Assembly: GCA_934597165.1 (NCBI GenBank)
Contig: CAKTQP010000012.1
Location: 1-46,042, forward strand
From: an uncultured Oscillospiraceae bacterium
GTDB taxonomy: Bacteria > Bacillota > Clostridia > Oscillospirales > Oscillospiraceae
Reading direction: 5' to 3'
Length of the DNA: 46,042 nucleotides
Shown here: positions 32,337 to 41,105 of the stretch, one piece after another
Numbering within the stretch: the first letter of the stretch is position 1
Layout of the letters: every line of letters begins with the position of its first letter
Translations under genes and position numbers: made by a program
Notes under the pieces: model-generated
The model's input: the letters and a program-made list of their open reading frames with translations, nothing else
Told to the model about the DNA's origin: nothing
The model's database searches: none

Positions 32337-35036
32337 TCAGCGCAGCACAGCGCCCAGTTCCTGTTCCAGAGCGGCCAGGACAGCCTTCACATCGCCGTCT
32401 GCTTCGGCGTCGGTGAGGGTGTGATCCTCATGCCGCAGCTTCAGGGCGAAGGCCACGCTCTTCTTGTCTTCGGGGATGGGCTTGCCGGTGTAGATGTCGA
32501 ACAGTTCGACCGCCTTGATCAGGCCGCAGCTTGCCTTGCGGATGCAGTCCTCCAGGTCGGCCACCGGCACGCTCCGGTCGCAGACCACAGCAATGTCCCG
32601 TTCCACAGCGGGGAACTTGGGCAGTGCCTTGTAGCTCATGCCCTGAGGACGGGCAGCCAGCAGGGTGTCCAGGTGGATCTCTGCGGCGAACATGGGCTGC
32701 TCTACATTATAATTGCGATTCACCAGCGGATGCAGCTGACCCATGACACCCACTTCCACGCCGTCGATGGAGATGGTGGCGCAGCGGCCGGGGTGATAGG
32801 AGGGGTTGTCGTGCTTAGCGGTGAACTTGACGTTCTTGATGCGGAAGGCGTCGAACAGCGTCTCCACGTCGCCCTTGAACCGGAAGAAATCCAGGTCCTC
32901 GCCGTAGCCGCCCATGGAGATGAACTCGGTCTCGTTGCACAGATCCTCGCCTTCCACCGGCAGATACACCTTGGCCACCTCAAAGAGCTTGGCGGAGGGG
33001 TTCCGGTGGTTGTTGTTCCGTGCCAGGGTCTCCAGCATGGAGGGCAGGGGGGTGGTGCGCATAATGGAGGTCTCTTCGCCCAGGGGGTTCAGGATCTTCA
33101 CGCTGGCACGACGGGGGTCGTTCTCTGCCAGACGGATTTTGTCATAGTAAGCGGGTGCGATGAAGGAGTAGGTCAAAATCTCGCTGTAGCCCAGGCCGCA
33201 GCAGATGTCCACTACCTTGTTGTGTGCCTTCTGCCGGTCGGTCAGACCGCCGCGGGTGGTGTCGCCCCGCATGAGGGTGGTGGGCAGGTTGTTGTAGCCC
33301 ACGAAACGAGCCACTTCCTCGGCGATGTCGGAGTAATGCTCCACGTCCCCACGCCAGGAGGGGACCACCAGCATATCGTCGTCCATGAGGATGAAGCCCA
33401 GGTCGGTCAAAATCTTGACCATCTCATCCCGGCTCACGTCGGTGCCCAACAGACCGTTCACCTTGTCCGGTTCCAGCTTCACCAGAGTGGGGGTGAAGTC
33501 CTTGGCAACCACGTCCAGCACGCCGTCCGCCACTTCGCCGCAGCCCAGCAGCTCCACCAGCTCGCAGGCACGTTCCACGGCGGGCAGGGTGTTCATGGGG
33601 TCCAGACCCTTTTCGTAACGGCCGGAAGCCTCGGTGCGCATGCCCAGAGCCATAGCGGTCTTGCGGATGGAGACGCCGTTGAAGTTGGCGGATTCGAAGA
33701 AGACGTCCACGGTCTTGTCGGTGATTTCGGAGTTGGCACCGCCCATGACGCCAGCCACGGCGACGGGCTTCTTCTCGTCAGCGATGACCAGCATGGACTC
33801 GTTCAGGCTCCGGGCGTTGCCGTCCAGGGTCTGGATGGTCTCGCCGGGACGAGCGCGGCGGACGATGAGCTTATTGCCCTCCACGCAGGCGAAGTCGAAG
33901 GAGTGCATGGGCTGGCCGTACTCCAGCATAACATAGTTGGTGATGTCCACGATGTTGTTGATAGGACGGACACCGGAAGCACGCAGCCGTTCCCGCATCC
34001 AGACGGGGCTGGGGCCGATCTTGACGTTCTTCACCAGACGACCGGTGTAACGGGGGCACAGGTCGGCTTCTTCGATGATGACGTCAGCGTAGTCCATGAT
34101 GACCGCCTTGCCGCTGCCCTGCACCACAGGGTCGTGGAGCTTCAGGGGCTTGCCGAAGGTGACGGCGGCTTCTCTTGCCAGACCGATGACGGACAGGCAG
34201 TCGGGACGGTTGGGGGTGATTTCGAATTCCACCACGTGGTCATCCAGACCCAGCAGGGTGGGAATGTCGTCGCCGGGCTTGCAGTCCTCGTTGAGGATGA
34301 AGATGCCGTCGTCGATGCAGTTGGGGAATTCCTTGGGCTGTGCGTGGAGGTCAGCGGGGGTCAGGATGGCCTTGCTGTCCAGGTTGATGGCCACGAAATC
34401 GCCAGCGTGGATATTCTGGCAGTCGGTGGTCACGTCCAGCACGGCGTCGCCCACGTTGACGGCACACTGATAGGTCTTATAAGCAGTGGTCTCGATGGAG
34501 TCCACCTGACCAGCGACTACTTTACCGAAAATCTTCAGGCCGGGGTTCAGCTCTTCCGGCAGGGAGGGCTTTTCGCCCTTGAGCACGTGATAGTTGCCCA
34601 GGATAGCGGCAGCCTTGATGACGCCGTAGGGGAAATCACGCTCGTCCAGTGCCAGCTCAGCCAGGGAGCACAGCATACCGTTGGAGGGCACGCCCCGGAG
34701 CTTGCCCTTGGTGATCTTCACGCCGCCGGGCAGCAGGCTCTTGTGCTTGGCCACAGGCACCAGGTCGCCTACGTGGATGTTCCAAGCGCCAGTGCAGATC
34801 TGGATGGGTTCCTCTTCGCCCACGTCCATCTGGGTGACCCACATATGGTCGCTGTCGGGATGGTGTTCCATGGACAAAATTTTGCCCACGACGACATTCT
34901 TGAACTGTGCGGCGTGATCTTCAAAGGTCTCCACCTTGGAACCGGAGAGGGTCATTGCCTCGGAAAACTCTTTGTCATTGATGGCGCTGACGGGTACGTC
35001 TACGAATTCGGTCAGCCATTTACGGGATAGATTCAT
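32337..35036 (-). CDS. pheT: Phenylalanine-tRNA ligase beta subunit with an extra inserted domain
   Basis: An 899-residue PheT, about 100 residues longer than the usual ~800. The N-terminal EMAP-type OB fold (VVVGKILSMEHHPDSDHMWVTQ, then VPSNGMLCSLAELAL), B3/B4 editing domain, B5 domain (TPNRPDC, EITPNRPD-type), catalytic-like core and the C-terminal anticodon-binding FDX domain (PKFPAVERDIAVV) are all present. Between residues ~138 and ~240 lies an extra segment whose centre (KVVAGQVDSIETTAYKTYQ ... QNIHAGDFVAINLDSKAILTP) resembles the first OB fold, so it may be an internal duplication. The frame is unbroken. It pairs with pheS just upstream, under T-box control. Confidence 0.95.
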   Translation of the reverse strand: MNLSRKWLTEFVDVPVSAINDKEFSEAMTLSGSKVETFEDHAAQFKNVVVGKILSMEHHPDSDHMWVTQMDVGEEEPIQICTGAWNIHVGDLVPVAKHKSLLPGGVKITKGKLRGVPSNGMLCSLAELALDERDFPYGVIKAAAILGNYHVLKGEKPSLPEELNPGLKIFGKVVAGQVDSIETTAYKTYQCAVNVGDAVLDVTTDCQNIHAGDFVAINLDSKAILTPADLHAQPKEFPNCIDDGIFILNEDCKPGDDIPTLLGLDDHVVEFEITPNRPDCLSVIGLAREAAVTFGKPLKLHDPVVQGSGKAVIMDYADVIIEEADLCPRYTGRLVKNVKIGPSPVWMRERLRASGVRPINNIVDITNYVMLEYGQPMHSFDFACVEGNKLIVRRARPGETIQTLDGNARSLNESMLVIADEKKPVAVAGVMGGANSEITDKTVDVFFESANFNGVSIRKTAMALGMRTEASGRYEKGLDPMNTLPAVERACELVELLGCGEVADGVLDVVAKDFTPTLVKLEPDKVNGLLGTDVSRDEMVKILTDLGFILMDDDMLVVPSWRGDVEHYSDIAEEVARFVGYNNLPTTLMRGDTTRGGLTDRQKAHNKVVDICCGLGYSEILTYSFIAPAYYDKIRLAENDPRRASVKILNPLGEETSIMRTTPLPSMLETLARNNNHRNPSAKLFEVAKVYLPVEGEDLCNETEFISMGGYGEDLDFFRFKGDVETLFDAFRIKNVKFTAKHDNPSYHPGRCATISIDGVEVGVMGQLHPLVNRNYNVEQPMFAAEIHLDTLLAARPQGMSYKALPKFPAVERDIAVVCDRSVPVADLEDCIRKASCGLIKAVELFDIYTGKPIPEDKKSVAFALKLRHEDHTLTDAEADGDVKAVLAALEQELGAVLR

Positions 35037-35054
35037 ACCATTACACTCCTCTCA

Positions 35055-36080
35055 TCAGAACTGTTCCAGGAACCGCACGTCGTTCTCGAAGCACAATTTC
35101 AGGTTGTTGAAGCCATAGCGCATCATGGCCAGACGTTCCACGCCCATGCCAAAGGCCCAGCCGGAGTACACTTCGGTGTCGATGCCGCAGCCTTCCAGCA
35201 CCTTGGGGTGGATCATGCCGGCGCCCAGCACCTCGATCCAGCCCTCGCCCTTGCAGACGGAGCAGCCCTTGCCCTTGCAGGAGAAGCACTGCACGTCCAC
35301 CTCGCAGGAGGGTTCGGTGAAGGGGAAGTGGTGGGGACGGAAACGGGTGACGGCCTCTTCGCCGTACAGGCTCTTGACGACCTCGTTCAGGGTGCCCTTC
35401 AGGTCGGCCATGGTGACGCCCTTATCCACCACCATGCCCTCGATCTGATGGAACATGGGGGAGTGGGTGGCGTCCGCCTCGTCCTTCCGGTACACACGGC
35501 CGGGGGCGACGATGCGGATGGGGGGCTTGTGGCTCTCCATGACGCGGATCTGCATGGGGGAAGTCTGGGTGCGCAGCAGCAGGGAGGAGTCCTCTCTCAG
35601 ATAGAAGGTGTCCGACCACTCACGAGCGGGATGGCCTTCGTCGGTGTTCAGACGGGTGAAGTTGTAGTCTGCCAGCTCCACCTCGGGGCCTTCGGCGCGG
35701 GTGAAGCCCATGCCCAGGAAGATTTCCGTCACCATGTCGATGACCTGGTTCACGGGATGGCGGTGCCCCAGCTCGGTCTTGACGCCGGGGATGGACACGT
35801 CCAAGGTCTCGGAAGCCAGCTTGGCTTCCAGTGCCTTCTCTGCCAGCTTGGCCTGCTGGTCGGCGATGGCCTTGGTCAGGGTCTCCCGGACTTCGTTGGC
35901 GATCTGGCCGATCACCGGACGTTCCTCGGCAGAGAGCTTGCCCATCTGCTTCAGCACGGAGGTCAGTTCGCCTTTCTTGCCCAGGTACTTGACCCGGACG
36001 CTGTCCAGGGCGGCAGCTGCGTTGCTGTCAGCGATGGCCTCTAGGGCCGCGGCCCTGATTTTCGCCAGTTGTTCTTTCAT
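35055..36080 (-). CDS. pheS: Phenylalanine-tRNA ligase alpha subunit
   Basis: A 341-residue PheS, the catalytic subunit of the (alpha-beta)2 enzyme. The start is the ATG at 36080, after GAGGAG; an in-frame codon eight residues upstream is less well placed. The N-terminal coiled coil (~1-85) binds tRNA(Phe). Class II motif 2 is RVYRKDEADATHSPMFHQIEG and motif 3 is GWAFGMGVERLAMM. The CFSCKGKGCSVCKGEGWIEVLGAG cysteine region is common in bacterial PheS. pheT begins 18 bp after its stop. Confidence 0.97.
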   Translation of the reverse strand: MKEQLAKIRAAALEAIADSNAAAALDSVRVKYLGKKGELTSVLKQMGKLSAEERPVIGQIANEVRETLTKAIADQQAKLAEKALEAKLASETLDVSIPGVKTELGHRHPVNQVIDMVTEIFLGMGFTRAEGPEVELADYNFTRLNTDEGHPAREWSDTFYLREDSSLLLRTQTSPMQIRVMESHKPPIRIVAPGRVYRKDEADATHSPMFHQIEGMVVDKGVTMADLKGTLNEVVKSLYGEEAVTRFRPHHFPFTEPSCEVDVQCFSCKGKGCSVCKGEGWIEVLGAGMIHPKVLEGCGIDTEVYSGWAFGMGVERLAMMRYGFNNLKLCFENDVRFLEQF

Positions 36081-36119
36081 AACCACAAAGCTCCTCTCAA
36101 GCATGATCTATATTGTTCT

Positions 36120-36345
36120 GTGCGCAGGCAATAAAAAAACCTTCCATCCCACAACAGGACGAAAGGAACACCTTCCGCGGTACCACCCGCATTTGCGTGT
36201 CTCTGCCACACGCACACTCACCATCCCAGTAACGGAGGATGACCCCGGCCGTGTCTTTCCCCACGGCAGCTCCCGGGCGAACCAGACGCAGCTTGCCATC
36301 TCTGCTCTCAGCCGGTGACAGAGACTCTCTTGGGCAGGCCAAACC
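36120..36345 (-). promoter_or_regulatory. T-box riboswitch controlling pheST
   Basis: The leader of pheS on the minus strand contains the T-box core GGGTGGTACCGCGGAAGG (complement of ~36172-36189). It is followed by the competing terminator, CCTTTC...GGAAGG and TTTTTTT (~36128-36165). Uncharged tRNA pairing with the T-box bulge would favour the antiterminator and switch on pheST. A TTC triplet at 36281-36279 (complement) in the GGTTCGC segment is a candidate Phe specifier codon; I have not folded the stem I region, so the specifier position is tentative. Confidence 0.92.
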
Positions 36346-36384
36346 GCCATTTTCCCGTTCTTCGCTTTTTCCTATACCTTAAAA

Positions 36385-36413
36385 TTTATAGCACAAAAAG
36401 GGGGAAAGCGCAA
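36385..36413 (-). promoter_or_regulatory. Promoter of the pheST leader
   Basis: On the minus strand TTGCGC (complement of 36408-36413), a 17-bp spacer and TATAAA (complement of 36385-36390), just upstream of the T-box. Confidence 0.65.
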
Positions 36414-36470
36414 GAGGGAAATGAAAAAAACAAACAGGTCGAAGAGAAATGAATTTTGGCGGGGAAGAAA

Positions 36471-36499
36471 TTGCATTTTGCCGAAGAAGCTGGTACAAT
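36471..36499 (+). promoter_or_regulatory. Promoter of the nnr-alr operon
   Basis: TTGCAT (36471-36476), a 17-bp spacer and TACAAT (36494-36499), 42 bp before the nnr start and divergent from the pheST promoter. Confidence 0.7.
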
Positions 36500-36540
36500 G
36501 AACCCAAAGCCAACGACAGCGACGAAAGGAGTGGAAACCC

Positions 36541-38085
36541 ATGCGAACAGGAACAGCGGAGCAGCTGCACTGGCTGGATCAGACCACCATCAACGGGGAT
36601 CTGGAGACCGGTCTGCTGCTCATGGAGCGAGCGTCCCGGGGACTGACCGACGTGGCCCTGCAATACCTGGAGACCGAGGCGGAGGAGGGCGAGCAGCCCT
36701 GGGCCGCGGTTTTCTGCGGCACCGGCAACAACGGCGGCGACGGCGTGGCCTGCGCCCGGATGCTCCACGAGGCTGGGGTGAAGGTGCGGGCGTTTTTGGT
36801 GGGAAAACGGGAGAAAATGACCCCGGATTCCCAAGCCAACGAACAGCGCCTCAACGCCTGCGGCGTCCAGCTGGAGGATTTCGACCCGGAGGACACGGAT
36901 CAGCATCTGTTCACCTGCGCCGCCCACGTGGTCATCGACGCCCTCTTCGGCATCGGCCTGGGGCGTGACCTGGCAGGGGACGTGGTGACGGCAGTGGAGT
37001 GGATCAACGAGAGCGATGGTGTGGTCATCGCCGCTGACATCCCCTCCGGCGTCCAGGCCAACACCGGCTGCGTCATGGGCACCGCCGTGCAGGCGGATGC
37101 TACCGTGACTTTCACCATGGCCAAGCCCGGCCACATCATTGGAGACGGCGGACTGTGTACCGGCGCCCTTTATATCGTAGACATCGGCCTGGACCCCATC
37201 CTGGTGGACAGCCTGAACTATCCGGTGACCATCCTGGAGGAGGACACGGTGCGGAAGCTGCTCCCGGAACGTCCCAGAGACGGCCACAAGGGCACCTTTG
37301 GGAAAGTCCTCCTGCTAGCCGGCAGCAAACCCTATCCCGGCGCCCCCATCATGGCCTCCCACACCGCCACCCACAGCGGCGCGGGGCTGGTCTTCCTGGG
37401 CATCCCGGAGACCATCTACCCCATCATCGCCCTGAAATGCGTGGAGGAGATGCCCGTGGCGCTGCCGGATGAACAGGGCGCGTTGGGCGAAGCCTCCGTG
37501 CCGGTGATTCTGGAAAAGCTCACCGAGATGCAGGCCGCCCTCATCGGCCCCGGTCTGGGCAAGCTGCCCCAGACTCAGGAAGTGGTGAAGCAGGTGCTGA
37601 AACGCTGCGCCTGCCCCGTGGTCTTGGACGCCGACGGCATAAACGCCATCGCCGGGCATATGGATGTACTGGACAGCCGAAGCGCTCCCACCGTCCTGAC
37701 GCCCCACGATGGAGAATTCCACACCCTCACCGGGCAGTGGCCGGGGAAGGATCGCTTGAGTACAGCCTTGGACTTCGCCAAAGCCCACCACTGCGTCTTG
37801 GTGTTAAAAGGCCACCGCACCATCGTGGCCGGCCCCGACGGCAAAGCCTACCTGAACACCACCGGCAACGACGGCCTGGCGAAAGGCGGCAGCGGTGACG
37901 TGCTGGCCGGTCTCATCACCTCCTTCCTGGCACAGGGCATGGACGCCATGGAGGCGGCAGCTGCCGCCGTGTGGATCCATGGCAAGGCCGGGGACTTGAT
38001 GGCGGAACAGTATGGCCGCCGGGGGATGACGGCCAGCAACGTGATGTTGGAGGGCATCCCTGCTGTACTCAAAGAGCTGGAATAA
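36541..38085 (+). CDS. nnr: Bifunctional NAD(P)H-hydrate epimerase / ADP-dependent dehydratase
   Basis: A 514-residue fusion that repairs hydrated NAD(P)H. The N-terminal epimerase (YjeF_N, ~1-215) has GTGNNGGDG and the ALFGIGLGRDL block. The C-terminal dehydratase (~225-514, ribokinase-like) has GHKGTFGKVLLLAGS, the GPGLG motif and the catalytic/ATP-site KGGSGDVLAG. The ribosome binding site GAAAGGAG precedes the ATG. It starts an operon with a YdcC-like lipoprotein and alr, similar to the Bacillus order around ydcC-alr-ndoA. Confidence 0.95.
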   Translation: MRTGTAEQLHWLDQTTINGDLETGLLLMERASRGLTDVALQYLETEAEEGEQPWAAVFCGTGNNGGDGVACARMLHEAGVKVRAFLVGKREKMTPDSQANEQRLNACGVQLEDFDPEDTDQHLFTCAAHVVIDALFGIGLGRDLAGDVVTAVEWINESDGVVIAADIPSGVQANTGCVMGTAVQADATVTFTMAKPGHIIGDGGLCTGALYIVDIGLDPILVDSLNYPVTILEEDTVRKLLPERPRDGHKGTFGKVLLLAGSKPYPGAPIMASHTATHSGAGLVFLGIPETIYPIIALKCVEEMPVALPDEQGALGEASVPVILEKLTEMQAALIGPGLGKLPQTQEVVKQVLKRCACPVVLDADGINAIAGHMDVLDSRSAPTVLTPHDGEFHTLTGQWPGKDRLSTALDFAKAHHCVLVLKGHRTIVAGPDGKAYLNTTGNDGLAKGGSGDVLAGLITSFLAQGMDAMEAAAAAVWIHGKAGDLMAEQYGRRGMTASNVMLEGIPAVLKELE

Positions 38086-38106
38086 CGCTGTTTGAGGGGG
38101 AGTTCC

Positions 38107-38733
38107 ATGAAAACGTGGCGTCGGAGCCTGCTATTGTTGACCGTAACCAGCGCACTCCTGCTGACCGGCTGCACCGGCGGCGGGAGCAGTGCCAGGAGCA
38201 AGCTGGAGGCAGCCCAATCGGTGTACCGCACCATGTCCGGCTGCACCGCCCAGGCGGAGATCACCGCCGACTACGGCCAGCGGGTCTACGGGTACACCGT
38301 GGACTTGACCGTTCAGGGCGGCAGCGGCGTGATGACGGTGAAAGAGCCGGAGAACCTGGCGGGCACCGTCCTGACCTGGTCGGACGGGGAGACCAAATTG
38401 GCCTTCGACGGCACCGAGCTGGACACCGGCGCCCTGTCCGACAGCGGTCTCTCTCCGGCGGACGCCATGCCGACGATTTTGACCGCCTGCCAGGGTGGTG
38501 AGATCGTGGATTGCTGCATGGAGGAGCAGGCGGGCGCCCAGGTGCTCCACAGCACCTTGGACTTGGACGGCGACCAGGGCGGGCAGATCCAGTGCTGGTT
38601 CCAGCCGGACAGCTACGGTCTCCTGCGAGCGGAACTTTCCCAAGATGGGGTGACAGTGGTCACCATGCAATTTTCTGATTTTTCCTTCACCTTCCCGGAA
38701 GGTGGAGTGGAAGACAGCGGGGGAAGTCAGTGA
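38107..38733 (+). CDS. YdcC/LolA-like lipoprotein
   Basis: A 208-residue exported lipoprotein. The start is the ATG at 38107 after GAGGGGGAG. It has a basic N-terminus, a hydrophobic stretch and the lipobox LLTGC, with the Cys at about residue 19. The mature part is a beta-rich domain of ~170 residues (AQAEITADYGQRVYGYTVDLTVQ, AGTVLTWSDGETKLAFDG, LRAELSQDGVTVVTMQFSDFSF) consistent with the LolA-like fold of Bacillus YdcC, which likewise sits just before alr. The fold is inferred from pattern and synteny; its ligand is unknown. Confidence 0.75.
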   Translation: MKTWRRSLLLLTVTSALLLTGCTGGGSSARSKLEAAQSVYRTMSGCTAQAEITADYGQRVYGYTVDLTVQGGSGVMTVKEPENLAGTVLTWSDGETKLAFDGTELDTGALSDSGLSPADAMPTILTACQGGEIVDCCMEEQAGAQVLHSTLDLDGDQGGQIQCWFQPDSYGLLRAELSQDGVTVVTMQFSDFSFTFPEGGVEDSGGSQ

Positions 38734-38787
38734 AAATGTGCTGAAAACCCCACGCTGAGCCTGATTTAAGAGATAAAAAGGAAGCGA

Positions 38788-39921
38788 ATGAACATGACAA
38801 AAGAGACTAGAAGAACCTGGGCAGAGATCCATCTCGATCGCCTGGCACACAACTACCGCCTCCTGCGGGAGCGTGCGCCCCACAGCAAATTCGTCGGCCT
38901 GGTCAAGGCCAACGCCTATGGTCACGGCGCGGTGCCGGTGGCCAAGAAGTTGGAAGCATTGGGGGCGGACTACCTGGCTGTGGCCTGCCTGGACGAGGCG
39001 GAACAGCTGCGGGACGCCGGCATCAAATGCCCCATCCTGGTGCTGGGCTATACGCCGGTGGAGTACACCAACGAGCTGATCGAGAACAACATCACCCAGA
39101 CCGTCTACAATTTGGAGGTGGCCAAAGGCTTCTCTGACGCCGCCGTGAAGCTGGGCAAAAAGCTCCGCTGCCACCTGAAGGCGGACACCGGCATGAGCCG
39201 CCTGGGCGTCCTCTGCACCCTGGAAAACCTGGACGCCGCCGCAGATGAGCTGGAGGCCATGTACAAACAGCCCGGCCTGGAGGTAGAGGGGCTGTTCCAG
39301 CACTTCGCCGACGCCGACACCTGCCCGGAATACTCCCTCATGCAGATCGAGCGCTACAACGCCATCCTCCACGCCCTGGAGGAACGGGGCTGCACCTTCA
39401 AACTCCGCCACTGCTGCGCCGGTGCCGCCACCTTGAACTATCCCCAGGCACACTATGACATGATCCGCCCGGGCATCCTGCTCTACGGCTATTCTCCCGA
39501 CCACGCCTGCGACGGCATGATCGACGTCAAGCCGGTCATGGAGGTCAAGAGCCGCATCGGCTCCGTGAAGAAGCTGCCCAAGGGCACCTGCATCTCCTAT
39601 GGCCGCACCTACACCCTGGAACGGGACAGCGTGGTAGCCGCCGTGCCCATCGGCTACGCCGACGGCCTGAACCGCCTGCTCTCCAACCGGCAGGAGTTCC
39701 TCCTCCACGGCCAGCGGGTGCGTCAGATCGGCCGGGTCTGCATGGACATGTGCATGATCGACGTCACCGACATCCCCGACGTGAAGATCGGCGACGTGGT
39801 CACCATCTTCGGCGAAGAGGGACTCCTCCAGGAAAAGGCGGACACCGTGGGCACCATCACTTATGAGATGATGTGCGCCGTGGCGCCTCGTGTGACGCGG
39901 GTCTATCTGGACGAAGAATAA
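38788..39921 (+). CDS. alr: Alanine racemase
   Basis: A 377-residue PLP enzyme that makes D-alanine for peptidoglycan. The PLP lysine is K40 in LVKANAYGHG and the catalytic Tyr lies in PIGYADGLNR. The C-terminal beta domain has RVCMDMCMIDVTD. AAGGAAG precedes the ATG at 38788 by 6 bp; a second ATG two codons later is possible. The gene is last in the nnr operon, ending at a bidirectional terminator. Confidence 0.96.
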   Translation: MNMTKETRRTWAEIHLDRLAHNYRLLRERAPHSKFVGLVKANAYGHGAVPVAKKLEALGADYLAVACLDEAEQLRDAGIKCPILVLGYTPVEYTNELIENNITQTVYNLEVAKGFSDAAVKLGKKLRCHLKADTGMSRLGVLCTLENLDAAADELEAMYKQPGLEVEGLFQHFADADTCPEYSLMQIERYNAILHALEERGCTFKLRHCCAGAATLNYPQAHYDMIRPGILLYGYSPDHACDGMIDVKPVMEVKSRIGSVKKLPKGTCISYGRTYTLERDSVVAAVPIGYADGLNRLLSNRQEFLLHGQRVRQIGRVCMDMCMIDVTDIPDVKIGDVVTIFGEEGLLQEKADTVGTITYEMMCAVAPRVTRVYLDEE

Positions 39922-39935
39922 TCAAAAATTGTTGC

Positions 39936-39973
39936 GAAAAAGGGTATGTACCAGAGTGGTACATACCCTTTCT
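39936..39973. terminator. Bidirectional terminator between alr and the GIY-YIG gene
   Basis: AAAGGGTATGTACC and GGTACATACCCTTT form a 14-bp stem with an AGAGT loop, with TTTC or T-rich sequence on both strands. Confidence 0.88.
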
Positions 39974-39989
39974 CTTGCTTGTTGTGCAT

Positions 39990-40847
39990 TCAGTTTTGAT
40001 TCAGACCAAAGGGTTCATAGGTCAGCAGCTTCTTTTTCCACAGGGTCTCTGCGTCGATGATCTGCTTATCGGTTAGTGATTTGGAAAGGACTTGCAACAC
40101 AGAGAATTGAAGGTTGTGACAGCTGTTTCTTTTGGATTTCAGATGGGCAATCAACCCTTTGTTGTTGCCGTGACCGCCGGTGGCAGCATAGACAGACCAG
40201 CGGCCTAACAGACCGTCATAGCCGTAAGTAGAACCCACATAGCGAGCGCCGGTTTTGGTGTCAACGATCAAATAAATTGCGTTGACTGCGGACATGGCGG
40301 CGTGCCACAGCTTGTAGTCCGTATCATTTTCGATGACCTCTTTCAGCTCGTCAAAGGAAAGAATCAAATTCTCAAAGCCCATAAAAGATTTCTCGTTTTT
40401 GGGCTGGATTGCAACGATAGGCTTCTCTGTCGTACCCTTCTGGTGCCACATACGCGTTGACTTGCCCCAGTCGATCACCAGCTTCCCCTCGTATTCCTTT
40501 AGCAGATCCACATACTCCAGATGGAAGAAGGCGTCCTTTCCTCGGTAACCTTCCGCTTCACATTCGGGCAGTCCGACCGGGCAGACGTCAGGGGTGTCCG
40601 GCTCTGAGCCGTTCACTCGGCAGCAGGAGTGCAGTCTGGCATAGGTGCCGCTGTCGCTGATGAAGATGACCCAATAGTCATATCCCTTGCTGAACCCCAG
40701 CCCCTGATGTTTCGTGTATTCCAGCGTCATACCGATATCATAGCAGGCGCGGAATCCTGGGTCCGACAATGCGTGCCGGATCAGCTTCACTTTTTTCGGT
40801 TCCAATCCCACGTTGCGCAGCACATCGGAAAAGTTCAAGATCGCCAT
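39990..40847 (-). CDS. GIY-YIG nuclease-domain protein
   Basis: A 285-residue protein; the start is the ATG of MAILNFSDVLR after AAAGGAG. The C-terminal ~95 residues form a GIY-YIG domain: AIYLIVDTKTGARYVGST (IYLI in place of GIY, YVG in place of YIG), the Arg of GRW, a late Glu in IDAETLWKKKL and a final Asn in GLN. The N-terminal ~190 residues are not recognised; they include DYWVIFISDSGTYARLHSCCRVN and may select the target. Composition is less GC-rich than that of alr and mazF. It faces alr and separates it from mazF, so it is probably an insertion. Stand-alone GIY-YIG proteins serve in restriction, repair or mobile elements. Confidence 0.75.
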   Translation of the reverse strand: MAILNFSDVLRNVGLEPKKVKLIRHALSDPGFRACYDIGMTLEYTKHQGLGFSKGYDYWVIFISDSGTYARLHSCCRVNGSEPDTPDVCPVGLPECEAEGYRGKDAFFHLEYVDLLKEYEGKLVIDWGKSTRMWHQKGTTEKPIVAIQPKNEKSFMGFENLILSFDELKEVIENDTDYKLWHAAMSAVNAIYLIVDTKTGARYVGSTYGYDGLLGRWSVYAATGGHGNNKGLIAHLKSKRNSCHNLQFSVLQVLSKSLTDKQIIDAETLWKKKLLTYEPFGLNQN

Positions 40848-41105
40848 ATCTTCGCTCCTTTTCTCTCTTTCTATTCCGTATATTACCACAAAAACGGGTT
40901 CGGCGCTACCAATACCCGATGGAGTGAGCGGTTATCTTGCGGCGTATGTGTCACTTTGTCGAAGGAGCGCACATAGGCTACTGCGGGGGCTAGTGTACGG
41001 GAAGGTGACCTGAATCCGTATAAATTCCTCAGGCTGGTGGGAAAATAACCGTGACCCGCAGCGGAAGAGCGGCGGGTACTATTACGAATCACGGAGCGTG
41101 AAATT
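40848..41105 (+). other. Gap between the GIY-YIG gene and mazF
   Basis: A 258-bp gap with no convincing open frame. Near its end ACCCGC ... GCGGGT (about 41053-41077) can pair around a CGGAAGAG loop. No promoter was clearly seen. A MazE/NdoAI antitoxin gene would need about this much space but none is present. Confidence 0.5.

Noticed and set aside
32310..35030. A 906-codon plus-strand open frame over the pheT gene
   Set aside because: It is the antisense shadow of a high-GC gene; PheT motifs on the minus strand explain the DNA fully.
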